Source of the DNA: Phymatolithon calcareum
Lineage: Eukaryota > Rhodophyta > Florideophyceae > Hapalidiales
Assembly: GCA_977006965.1 (NCBI GenBank)
Contig: OZ345364.1
Span: forward strand, 1,116,001-1,180,000
Direction: 5' to 3'
Length of the DNA: 64,000 nucleotides
Shown: one piece after another, positions 35,263 to 44,902 of the stretch
Layout: each line of letters starts with the position of its first letter
Numbering within the stretch: the stretch's first letter is position 1
Notes under the pieces: generated by a model
What the model saw: only the letters and a program-made list of their open reading frames with translations
The model's database searches: none
Told to the model about the DNA's origin: nothing
Position numbers and translations under genes: made by a program

Positions 35263-36937
35263 TCAGAAAGTAGGCCTTCTAATTCGGTGCATCCTACATC
35301 TAATCATACATCCATAGCAAAGGAGTACGACTAAGGCAAGAAGGCACGGTCCCACTATGAACACGAGCGGAACTGCGATGACGTCCGGCCCTATGTTCCC
35401 ATTCTTTGCCGAACAGGGCTTTTCTATTCCATGCACCTTGTTCCCAATTATTTCCCGGACTTCGTGGTCTTGCCTCATACGCAGAAGCTCATGATCGATC
35501 CGCAACCTCGTTTCTAACGGCACTGCTTTTCCAACATACCATCCACCACTGAACGAAAACAGTGGGTTACTCGTCTCGTATAGCGAGAGATAATCACATG
35601 CCTGCCTTGTCATCAGTTGGTAGCTCGCTTCGGCCATAAAAGTCACCACATATTTGGCCTTGTCCGACTTGTTGAGCGCTTTGTCGTAGCATTCATCAGT
35701 GCCTTGGCACCTAACCCAGGGATAAGCAGATTCCGACGCAAATCTTTTTTCTGTAGGATCGACTAGAAATTGGTTTAAGACAAACAGAAGAGGAAACAAA
35801 TTTGTCAGCTACTTCAAGCAAGCCGACAAACAAGAGCTTCGAACACGTGTTCTACATACCTGCCTTTCTCAAGAAAGTTTCCTCTGCGGAACCTCTCGCA
35901 ACGGAGTACGTGCCCAGTTCTTCCTTGGTGAGGTCACTGAGATCTTTACCTATCTTGGGGTTATTTTTGGAGAAAAGGAAATTAACCACGGATATCTCAT
36001 AAAACAAAATGATGACGACGACGAAAGCGGAGCATGCAATTCCCAGGATGGCGATGGTAGCCCTTTGCAACAAGCGGAGCTTCACAATATATCCAGGGGA
36101 GCTGGCATCGCAGTTGTCAAAGTTTGTGGCGTAGCGGTGGTCTTGACTGCGATCACCGAAAAAGTTTCCAACAATGTTAAGCACGTTTGACGGCGTTGAG
36201 AAGATCATTCCACTACTAAGTGTGAGAAGAATAAACAGCATGGTGATGAACGCAAGTAATATCCACGTCTCTGCTTGAAACGGATAAAAAGCTGTATGAA
36301 AAGCGCGCATGATCCGACTGGTCGGTGGATCGGGATTCGGGCCCAAAACGACTATTCGGCTTTCAAGCCAAGGGGTTGTTGGGCTGGTGTACTCGGAAAC
36401 ACGGCGCGGAAGAACCATGAGAAATCCAGAGATTGCAAACTGGTAGCTCTCCGTTTTGTTGGAACTTGCAGTGTCGTAAACGAAATCGACCATGTTGTGA
36501 AAACTGCATTTCTCTCCTGCCCACACGCACAACGGATCGCGGTCCAAACTCATCTTTTTATGGATGCTGAAGGCAACACCGTCGAGCTGGGGGAAAACTT
36601 TTCGGCTGTCGTTGCACAGAAAAAGTTTTTGGTCTTTCTCAGTTTGCATATTCGGGTCAAGCGTTATAAACTGTAGGTGGAATTGAGAAAGAACGCCTGA
36701 TGGATTAGAATACGCTGCATCACAGTGCGGATCGAAGAGGGAAAGCGTGGCGCAAGGACGGGGACTTACTGGTTTTTCTTCCACAAAGAGAAAGCAAACA
36801 TTCGTTTTGCATCGCTCGAAGTGGGCGCGATCGCTCGCAAACCGAGTGAGGCAGTCCGAAGAATTTCGTTTGAATTCACGGTGAGCAGCCGTGTACGCTA
36901 AGAATGTAGCATAGAACAAAAACTGGATAAGACCCAT
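35263..36937 (-). CDS. Ionotropic glutamate receptor-like membrane protein, two exons
   Basis: 525 residues after removal of a 97-bp intron (35763-35859; GTATGT...TTTCTAG, phase preserved). It has a signal peptide-like start (MGLIQFLFYATFLAYTAA). The order matches ionotropic glutamate receptors: S1 lobe with YQFAISGFLMVLPRRVSEY (residues ~165-190); M1 TWILLAFITMLFILLTL (~230-250); a short loop; M3 ATIAILGIACSAFVVVIILF continuing to YEISVVNFLF, the place of the SYTANLAAF motif; then LSDLTKEELGTYSVARGSAEE, S2 with AEASYQLMTRQACDYLSL and GGWYVGKAVPLETRLRID, and M4 near the C-terminus. Likely a ligand-gated cation channel or receptor at a membrane; ligand unknown. A decayed tandem copy lies at 39528-41203. 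Confidence 0.8.
35763..35859 (-). other. Intron of the receptor-like gene
   Basis: 97 bp. Donor GTATGT after ...AGAAAGGCAG and acceptor CCAATTTCTAG before TCGATCC, with a T-rich tract ahead of it. It is spliced in phase 1. The pseudogene copy has an intron of the same length at 40043-40139. Confidence 0.75.
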
Positions 36938-36986
36938 TTTCAGTGAGCATTTTCAGTGAGCATTTTCAGAGAGCATTTTCAGTGAG
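36935..36986 (-). repeat. Four 13-bp tandem units at the start codon of the receptor gene
   Basis: cattttcagtgag is repeated four times (third unit cattttcagagag). On the minus strand each unit reads CTCACTGAAAATG, so it places four ATG codons in the same context. The last one is the annotated start, and two of the upstream ATGs open short frames of 7 codons. The tandem paralogue at 41201 has a single unit. Confidence 0.8.
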
Positions 36987-37467
36987 CGCGTACAACACAA
37001 CTAAGTTCATTCTCGGAGCGAGTACTTTGCATAAGGCTGGGAGTTAGAGTGTGTAATCTCCTTCAAGTATGATAACTGGTACACTAGACACTTGGCGAAG
37101 GAACTCTGACAGTGAGACTGGTCTCTTGAAGATTCCTGATTGAATTGCTATGTGTTTGCACATAAGTTATCTTTCTCTGCAAACAGGTGTATCAGTAGGC
37201 TCTGTTTTTGAAAGTTTCTACACAGGAAAGCATGCGAGTGGCAACGATCATCGTTCATGATGTAAATTATAAATATACCCTCATGTATCATAGCTGGACT
37301 TCCACCAAATCTGTACAGAAGAAGGCATCAAACGTCCTGATTTGCATTCATATACTACAAGGGTCCAGCGATGCAATATCCAGTCCGACTTGGAGCAGGT
37401 GGAACGCCAATCTCATGCGTCGTACACGCCTCACTGGATACTCGGAAGGGCAGACATGTGTATACAT

Positions 37468-37525
37468 AGATGATTACAATATTGATGCTCATCCTATAGG
37501 ATGAGCATCAACATTGTAATCATCT
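37468..37525. repeat. 58-bp near-perfect palindrome
   Basis: The 29-base arms meet at cctataGG with one mismatch and no loop. It is followed by a segment (to about 37600) with tatttgattattgtcataa and ttcaaatttaattgt that is also found after the palindrome at 50531-50579. Confidence 0.8.
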
Positions 37526-37793
37526 TGACTAATCAAAGGTTGTTAGGTAATATCAGAGTATTTGATTATTGTCATAACGTTTCAAATTTAATTGTAAAAT
37601 AGATAATTAGCGGTTGAAGAGGAGAGAAGTATGAACTGGTTGATATGATGGCGACAACTGGGCCAAAGGGATTGGCCCTCCTGTTCGCAATTAAATGGAT
37701 TTATTGAGAAGGTACCATGTGTCCCAACACTAGGCAAGTCGGCACCTTTCTTAGCATTGGTGGACTCGCTCGCTCGCGCAGTACTATAACTTT

Positions 37794-38615
37794 CCGTTGG
37801 GAATACGCAAAGCACCTAACTCCTTGGACTCAAGAAGTTCAGAAAGCTGTCAGGGAAGTTGAGCAGACATTCTTCAGACAAGTGTTTGGACCACTAGCTC
37901 ACGGAAGGACGGACAGACTCCGACTCCTATGTCGAATCCAAGCCGTCCACTACCGCCGCGAAACGTTAGCTTTCAAATGCTGAGAAGGACGAAGATGAAA
38001 GAAAGTGCTTACCTACAGGAGCCGCTAGAGATGAGAAACACCGAAGAGCTTAAAGCAAGAGCCAAGGACATTGCTGCAATGGAGAAGAGAGAACCATTTG
38101 AGGAAGCTGTGAAGAGTATGCAAACACATCAGACGATGGAAGCATTTCGATCACATTCTCTGATCGAGGAAGGAGACCGCCTCGAATCGAAAAGAAAAAT
38201 CCCATATGAGAGAACAAGAGAATTACCAGCAATTCTGAAATTCCCCAAGTTGAAACACAGGCAGCTAGCACTTCAGTACACCTGTGGAAGATTTCCGCAG
38301 GTGTCCACAACAAGTATGGCTGAAAAATTCGGAAACAGAGTCAGAGACTACATGACGCCCCTGGAATGTAACCTTTCAAGTTACGAACTTAACGAAGAAG
38401 ATAGACTGAAAACCGAAAAAGCACTAGAAGGACTTCTGCTGTACAGCAAGACAATCATAGAAGAAATGCAATACGAAGAAGGACTGATCTGAAGATAGGG
38501 TCCCACAAGATAGAAAATCAGTAGAAGAGCCGCTCGAGGGGGAGCAGGACCCGAGGAAGCCTTGCCCATATATCCGTAAGACTGTGGGGCTTTTTAAAAA
38601 TAAACGTTAAAAAAA
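37794..38615 (+). mobile_element. Poly(A)-tailed retroposed insertion
   Basis: Flanked by the 14-bp direct repeat agtactataacttt (37780-37793 and 38616-38629) and ending in AATAAACGTTAAAAAAA, so it was inserted by LINE-type target-primed copying. It contains two overlapping plus-strand frames: one to 37983 (WEYAKHLTPWTQEVQKAVREVEQ..., ending RRETLAFKC) and one 37929-38492 (187 codons, rich in Lys and Glu, e.g. KARAKDIAAMEKREPFEEAV). I do not recognise the protein. It may be a 5'-truncated LINE or a processed copy of a cellular transcript. Confidence 0.75.
37929..38492 (+). CDS. Hypothetical charged protein inside the retroposed insertion
   Basis: 187 codons, highly charged and probably mostly helical, with LKHRQLALQYTCGRFPQV in the middle and a helical C-terminus (EEDRLKTEKALEGLLLYSK). 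The overlapping upstream frame to 37983 looks like the same protein in another frame, so this is probably a broken copy. No membrane segment or known motif. The poly(A) signal AATAAA follows about 105 bases downstream of the stop. Confidence 0.35.
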   Translation: MSNPSRPLPPRNVSFQMLRRTKMKESAYLQEPLEMRNTEELKARAKDIAAMEKREPFEEAVKSMQTHQTMEAFRSHSLIEEGDRLESKRKIPYERTRELPAILKFPKLKHRQLALQYTCGRFPQVSTTSMAEKFGNRVRDYMTPLECNLSSYELNEEDRLKTEKALEGLLLYSKTIIEEMQYEEGLI

Positions 38616-38639
38616 AGTACTATAACTTTAGTTTTTGGT

Positions 38640-39520
38640 TTAAGCACAAAAATCTCGGGATGGTCGCGCAAGCTTGCTTGCTAAGTCCACAAGTATGAAC
38701 CAGCTCTTTTCTCATGCGCTCTGCTTTGAATAGTTACTAAATTAGATTACATGGCTTAAGCAGATCGAATCTGACTTGGAAACGCATTGAATGCCACTTG
38801 ACTGCTTAGGACCGCACTATGGGAAGGTAAAACCAAGGGACACCATGTTCATGGTCGCATGGCGTTTTCTAAATATCCTTGGCGTCCGCAGATGCGTTCG
38901 AACCTTTTTTTAAAAAAACTGAAATGTGTTCGATTTCTTGAAGAAGCTATTGCATACAAGATGAAAAGCATTATGTTCCCTAACGATGAGGGACGCGTGA
39001 TTCGAAGGTATACATCTGCCACACATCTGCCGGTGCCTCATAGAGATACTTAATATATTCGAATCCAGTTGTGCTGGATCGGCATCTTCGTCTGTCAAAC
39101 TCTGATAGTCTATCCATCGCCTTCATTACTTCGTCCTCGGTGGTTCCGCTGAGTTGTCAGATTGCGGTTTAGGGACTTGAGGATCTTCTCCGCTGCCTCC
39201 CCGAGCGCTTTGCATAGGAAGAGGGATTCCGTGGGGGGAAGCGTCCGAAGTATCATTTCACGCCAACAATCTGAGCTTTCACGATTTGAACAGCAAGATC
39301 GTAGTATCGCGCTCTTTGATGTCCACTGGGATAGTTGCCTCCGAAGCTTCGGAGACAACAATAGTTTCCAGATGATCAAGGTGGTTAGCTTTCGGCCAAA
39401 TTGGTACTGGGTTTCGGGACTTATCTACAGGGTCGAGCAAACGCAAGCAGTTATGAATTGATTATACGAGAGTAATCCTGTACTTTACTACATATCATGT
39501 TTTTTCGGTGTTCACAATGA
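38640..39520. other. Intergenic stretch; nothing supported
   Basis: A few frames of 60-99 codons (for example 39110-39379 minus) lack motifs. The end near 39500 is the border of the receptor duplication. Confidence 0.4.
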
Positions 39521-39527
39521 GTTTAAA

Positions 39528-41203
39528 TTAGCATGTTAGAGCATCCCCACAGGGGATGGCAGGCTTTCTATCTTGGTGCATTCTACGTCTAATATTACAT
39601 CCATAGCAAAGTAGTGCGACTACGGTTAGAACGCACGGTCCGTCTATGAACGCGAGCGGAACTGCGATGACGTCCGGCCCTATGTTCCGATTCTTTGCCA
39701 AACAGGACCCATGCATCTTGCTCTGATCTAGTTCCCGGATTTTGCCGTCCCGCCTCAGGCGCAGAATCTCACGATCGATCTGCACCCTCGTCCTTAAAGG
39801 CACTGCCTTCCCAACATACCATCCACCACTGAACGAAGACAGCGGTTTCCTCGTCTCGTAAAGCGATAGATAATCACATGCTTGTCTTTTCTGCATTTGG
39901 TAGCTCGTTTCGGCAGAAAGACTGACAATAAATTTGGCTTTGTTCGACTTACTGAGCACTCTGTCGTAGCAATCATCAAGGGTATCGCACCTAACCCAGG
40001 GGAAAGATAATTTCGATGGAAACCTGTTTCCCGTGGGATCGACTAGAAATCGAATTTAGACAAACGGAAGAGAAAACAATTTTGTCAGTTACTTCACGCA
40101 AGTTGCCAAACAAGAGCTTCGGGTATGTGTTTCACATACCTGCCTTTCTCCATATACTTTCCTCTGCTGTATCTTTCCAAACGGAGTACATGCCCAGTTC
40201 TTCATTGGTGAGGTCACTGAGATTCTTATCTATCTTTGGGTATTTGTGTCCGAAAAGGAAATTAACCACAGATATCTCGTAAAACAAAACAACGACGAGA
40301 ACGAAGGCGGAGCACGCAAGTCCCAGGATGGCGATAGTAGCCCTGTGCAACACGCGGAGCTTCAACAAATATCCGCGGTAGGTTTCGTCTTCGTCGACAA
40401 AGGCGGGGGCGTATCGGTCACCGAAAAAGTTTCCAGCAATGTTAAGCATGTTTGACGGCGATGAGAAGACCATGGCAATAATGAGTGCGAGAAGAATAAA
40501 CAGTATGGTGATCAACGTGAGTAGAATCCAGGTCTTGCGCTGAAATGGATGCAGAGCTTCATAAAAAGCGCGCATGACCCGATTAGTCGCTGGATCGCGC
40601 TGCGGGCCTAGAATAACTACTCGGGTTTCAATCCAAGGGGCTGTTGGCGTAGTGTACTTGGAAATGCGGCGCGGAACGACGATGAGAAAGCCGGAGATTG
40701 CAAACTGATAGTCCTTCGTGTCGTTGTCACGTGCAGTTGTGTAAACAAAGTCAACCATATTGTTAAAAACGCATTTGTGTCCTGCCCACACGCACAACGG
40801 ATCGTGGTCCAAGATCATCTCTTGATGGATGTTGAAGACAGTGCCGTCGAGTTGTGGGAATTCCTTTAGGCGGTCGTTGCAGGGAAAAAGTTTTTCGTCT
40901 TTCTCCGTTTGCATACTCGGGTCAAGAATGACAAACTGTTGGTGGAATAGAGAAAGAACGGATGATAGATTAGATTGCGCTGCATCACATTACGGATCGA
41001 TGAGGCCAGAGAGTGGCGCAAGCACGGGGACTTACTGGTTTTGAAGGGAGAAAGAGAAAGCAAACTTTCGTTTTGCACGGCGCGAAGTGGGCGCGATCGC
41101 TCATAAACCGAGTGAGGCAGCCCGAAGCATCTCTTTGGACTGCAGGTTGAGTAGTTGTGTACGCTGCGAATGTAGCACAGAACAATAGCTGGAGAAGACT
41201 CAT
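39528..41203 (-). pseudogene. Ionotropic glutamate receptor-like pseudogene, tandem copy
   Basis: Colinear with the gene at 35263-36937: same start region (MSLLQLLFCATFAAY), same S1, M1, M3, S2 and M4 blocks, and an intron of identical length (97 bp, 40043-40139). Relative to the intact copy it has one extra base near 41000-41010 and, in the original frame, a TAA at 40990-40992 where the other has CAC. An internal ATG at 40914 could give a protein without signal peptide and half of S1, which would not be expected to work as a receptor. The rest of the frame is open, so decay is recent or the copy is still under some use. Confidence 0.8.
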
Positions 41204-41374
41204 TTTAAGTGAGTGCGCACAACACGACTTGGGGCAGTCTCCAAGATGGTACTCTGTACACGGCTGGGAGTTCGAATGCGCAATCTCCTCCAAGTATGAT
41301 AGTCGATTGACAAGAGACTTAGATCGATTCCAGGGTCTTGTACCTGCAAGAGATTAGTCGAACTGTCAGAGTGC

Positions 41375-41723
41375 TGTAGACACGCAATGTTGCAGGGGTG
41401 TAAGGAACAACATTATCACCATCAACCTAGGAGCTCTATAACGGCTCCTTGTGATGTATCCACCGACACTGACAACACAGTATCGTGAACGACTCTTCCA
41501 AGAGGAACAAACGGATTTATCACAGACGTAGACTAACACTCAACGCAATATTAGTCTAGCGTCGGTTAGTGCCTCCCCTTTTTGCAGGGTGTGCAATTGC
41601 TCGCCCCCGCCCTATTTAAGCAGCGATCCTGATCGCACCTTAGACAGAGGCATCGCATCACAGAGACAACACCCCTTTTCAAGATAAACTCCAACCCTTA
41701 TCTTTTCACTGCCAGTGATTACA
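41375..41723. repeat. Probable solo LTR upstream of the receptor pseudogene
   Basis: Absent from the sister copy at 37.08 kb. Begins TGTAGACACG and ends GTGATTACA, with gtgc on both sides (41371-41374 and 41724-41727; 5 bp, agtgc, if the terminal A is shared). It holds a TATA-like ccctatttaagc near 41609. No coding capacity. Confidence 0.6.
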
Positions 41724-42482
41724 GTGCTTCTCCATTCTGACAGTGAGACGGGTATCTTGCAGATTTCTGATTGAATTGTTATGTCGTTGCACGTTCATTT
41801 TCTTTCGCAGCAAGCAGTTGTACGGTCTGTTTTCGTAGTTGTTTCGAACAAACACTCATGTGGCTGGACGTCCACCAAATGTGCAGAAGAACTCATCAAA
41901 CGTCTTCATTCACATACAATTGTACGGGAGGCCAGGGCTGCAAATTCCAAAAGCATCAAGAGCCTAGTTTTCTAATCATTTACACGAGAGTGCAGCGCTG
42001 CAAAATCCAGAGCACGTGAGACGCTACTCGGAAAGGCAGAAATTGTCGAACGACATCACACGGGACCACAGTAGGTACCTATCATAATATATCTACCGTG
42101 CGTACGTGTATACATCCTACAGTGCCTTGTGTATACACCATACAGGTACTCCAAATTACGCGTCAAACTCAGGGCCGTTCTTAACGCGTGTATGTTCGGC
42201 ATGTTTGTTCAATTCTCGTGTGCTTACTGGATAGTAGATCCAGTATCATATTGCTTCAGTGTCACGCCTTAAAAAGCTCTGAACATGCGTATGCATGTTC
42301 GCGCATGTTCGAAGGCGTACAACGAAAGAGGAGGATCCGGCATGTTGGATGCAATGAAACGCTAGGAGGAAAATCATTGGACGACACACCGCCTTTGTAA
42401 TAGCTATAATGGAACTACTGTAGTTCCATTGCGCGCGAAATTGGTTTTCGTACTCGCCTTACAGAAACAGCGACACATATGT

Positions 42483-42917
42483 TGTCGATACGTACACGCG
42501 TATTGTGTATGCTGTATGAATACGTACTGAATGGTCATTGGGGCATGTTTCGTTTCACTGCTATGGTCTCATATTTGGGTTGATTTTAGGTGTATGATTC
42601 GGACTGTTCGCGCCGGCGGTAACCGCCGACGCGAACTCCTGTCTGCATTGTACTGCACTGTAGATAAACTCCAGCCGCTTCGCGCCTGGGGGGGATCAGA
42701 GGGGTGCGGGAATAGGAGTAAACAACATTTTGTGTACTTCGCGCACGCGTGGTTCGCGTGCAACTCCCGCCAAACCCTCTGTCGCGATCAGCATCCGCTG
42801 ATCGCAACACTACCAGCATCACCGCGCGACGTCCCGCGAGCAGTTCGTACGCGTTGTCCAAGCGCCGTCTCGGCACGGCGCATACGCGTGCAAGCGCTAA
42901 GTGCCCAACTGACGACA
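42483..42917 (+). repeat. 5' LTR of Copia E
   Basis: 435 bp, TGTCGATACG...CAACTGACGACA. Contains a hairpin (gttcgcgccggcggtaaccgccgacgcgaac) near 42608. The ends match the A family, but the body is diverged. Confidence 0.93.
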
Positions 42918-42972
42918 ATCCGGATTCGTTGGGTAGGCTTAGCGAAGTTTAACCAAAAGACGTCAACGCAAG

Positions 42973-44865
42973 ATGCAGAGTTCTGCAGGTCCCGCCGCCG
43001 GCACCCGGGCTTCTCGCGAATCACGCCACGCTAAGCTACTGAAAAGGTGCCAGTTCTTCAAGCCGAAGACCGACTTCGCAATCGAGATCATGAACCTTTG
43101 CAGAGCTGTCCTTGAAGGTAACCCGCCCGGTCCTGAAGAAGAACCCCCTCATGAGATCCTTCTTGGTGTGAAGGCATCTCTCCCGCCCGCTCGATCCGTC
43201 TTCACAGAAGAGTACTTCACCTCTCCAACCTTCCCGGTCGTCCTCCTAGAAGCCGTACTTCATCTGTACGACGCCGCGTTTGTCGCCGAAGAGGTGATCC
43301 AGGCTATCGGTATGACGGATATTGAACGCACAAATGCCGGCCTCATGACCCAAGTTTGGTTTGCCAATGTCATGGACTGCGACATGGAAACCATTAGGAC
43401 CGTCATGGATAGGTACCGCTATAACCGTGGATCTGCCAACCCGATCCGAAACGGACAGAACCAAGGAGTGCTGGCGAGCAATTCTTCTACAAACGGATCT
43501 CAAGCTGAACACTCTCGTGCTAGACAACCTGTCGTCGGTCCGTCGGCCTTCCTGACCCCTCCAACCCCGCAGCAAGCTACAATTTTTTCGGTAGTTGATC
43601 CAAGTGCTTCTTTTGGTGCCCCTACTTTGCCTCAAGACAATCGAATTACGCAGGAGCAGCAAAGTCATGAAGGACTATCAGGAATGGTTCACCGCTATGG
43701 CGATAATCCCGCGAAGAAGGCTTCAAGCGTGCAGTACTATTTCCGAGATGAAAAGTTCTCCGGTGACATATCAGAGTCCATTGAGATGACAGTTCGCGAC
43801 TACGATATCTGCTCTAGTCAACTGCAACTGACAGCCGGACAGAAGGCCAGCTTCTTCGTCAACGTGTTTAAAGGTCCTGCTCGGCACTTCTTCTTCGAGC
43901 ACTACAAGCCAGCCATGTCGTACCCAGAGATTTCCCAGATCATGAAAGACGAGTACAATAGCGACGCTCGCCAGATTCAAGTTCATCATGAGCTAGAAAG
44001 CCTTCGCTTCTCCTCCTTCATGGCTAGCAACGAGCTTCAGGATGAATCTTCTGGCCTCACCGCTCTCGTGAACAAGATCAACTTGCTCACGCCTCAGTGT
44101 CCACCAAAGTTTCGAAGTGAGGAGAACAAGACGCATTTCCTCCGAAATGCAGTCCGGGATGTCCCTTGGGCGTTCCAAGCCATATCCCAGCTGCCAAGCA
44201 TGAACTTCTCTTTCAATGATTTCGTCACTGCTCTTCGTGGCTGCCTCGTGCTTACTAACGAAGTCAAAGCTGTTCAAGAAGGTTCCCATACTCACCACGC
44301 AATGATGTCCGCCCTTGACACATGGTACGAACGATACGGCCGAAATCCTCGGGATGTGCGCAAATACGATACCCCTGGCACTCACTCCGCGAAGATGCCC
44401 CACGGTGGAATTGCGCACAACATCCGTCCCGGAAAAAACGGTCGAGACAGGAATGGAAATGCAATGGAGTGCTATGGCTGCGGCTCACTGGACCACTTGC
44501 GTCACCAGAAGAAGTGCAGACCCGGAGCCGTCCGGGAGTATCAGCGCAAGAAGCTACAGAATGGTATCTCCGCAGTTCATGTTGTCTACGACATGATCCA
44601 AGGCATGGAAGGAGAACCACAAGCTGAAGGGCACTCTGAGCCCGCGCCTGTACCGACCTTAGTTAACCACAGCGATTTAACCTCCTTCGACGCCATCGCA
44701 GCACATGAAGACCCAGCTGCTGAGACGAATCCTACCACCAGCCTGACAGAGGATGAAGAATCGGAATTCTTCACCCACCTCATCAAATCTGAGATGGACT
44801 CTGCGGCTAGTAACCAAGGAAACGAGACATGCGAGAACCGCACATATCACGCCCAGGATTTTTAG
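42973..44865 (+). CDS. gag polyprotein of Copia E
   Basis: 630 residues from ATG to TAG. N-terminal ARESRHAKLLKRCQFF block; a Ser/Pro/Gln-rich linker; central capsid region (SIEMTVRDYDICSSQLQL, GPARHFFFEHYKPAMSYPEI, RQIQVHHELESLRF); then LTPQCPPKFRSEENKTHFLR and NFSFNDFVTALRG; and the zinc knuckle CYGCGSLDHLRHQKKC at residues ~500, spaced CX2CX4HX6C, two residues longer in the last gap than usual. The C-terminal ~80 residues are acidic. Forms the particle and binds element RNA. The pol product is made by frameshifting at its stop. Confidence 0.93.
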   Translation: MQSSAGPAAGTRASRESRHAKLLKRCQFFKPKTDFAIEIMNLCRAVLEGNPPGPEEEPPHEILLGVKASLPPARSVFTEEYFTSPTFPVVLLEAVLHLYDAAFVAEEVIQAIGMTDIERTNAGLMTQVWFANVMDCDMETIRTVMDRYRYNRGSANPIRNGQNQGVLASNSSTNGSQAEHSRARQPVVGPSAFLTPPTPQQATIFSVVDPSASFGAPTLPQDNRITQEQQSHEGLSGMVHRYGDNPAKKASSVQYYFRDEKFSGDISESIEMTVRDYDICSSQLQLTAGQKASFFVNVFKGPARHFFFEHYKPAMSYPEISQIMKDEYNSDARQIQVHHELESLRFSSFMASNELQDESSGLTALVNKINLLTPQCPPKFRSEENKTHFLRNAVRDVPWAFQAISQLPSMNFSFNDFVTALRGCLVLTNEVKAVQEGSHTHHAMMSALDTWYERYGRNPRDVRKYDTPGTHSAKMPHGGIAHNIRPGKNGRDRNGNAMECYGCGSLDHLRHQKKCRPGAVREYQRKKLQNGISAVHVVYDMIQGMEGEPQAEGHSEPAPVPTLVNHSDLTSFDAIAAHEDPAAETNPTTSLTEDEESEFFTHLIKSEMDSAASNQGNETCENRTYHAQDF

Positions 44866-44902
44866 AGCGGCGGCGGGGTGTATCTTTACACCACCGTCGC
44901 CG
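44857..44902 (+). promoter_or_regulatory. Putative -1 frameshift signal at the gag-pol junction of Copia E
   Basis: GGATTTTTAG: five T at 44859-44863 overlap the stop TAG (44863-44865). A -1 slip on TTT continues TTA-GAG-CGG into pol without loss of frame. The stem CGGCGGCGGGGTG (44868-44880) pairs with CACC-A-CCGTCGCCG (44889-44902), 13 pairs with one bulged A and an 8-base loop. Confidence 0.65.

Larger units (their letters stand above)
39528..42045. repeat. Right copy of the receptor-gene tandem duplication
   Basis: Matches about 35263-37460, including upstream sequence (gctgggagtt, tcctccaagtatgata, ctgacagtgagac, gattgaattg, tggctggacgtccaccaaat). In this copy about 350-420 bp has been added upstream of the gene (41315-41735), most of it the solo LTR at 41375-41723. 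Confidence 0.8.

Noticed and set aside
42531-43034. 167-codon frame repeated at 49695-50204
   Set aside because: It is the LTR of Copia E read in one frame; the identity reflects the LTR pair and not a gene family.
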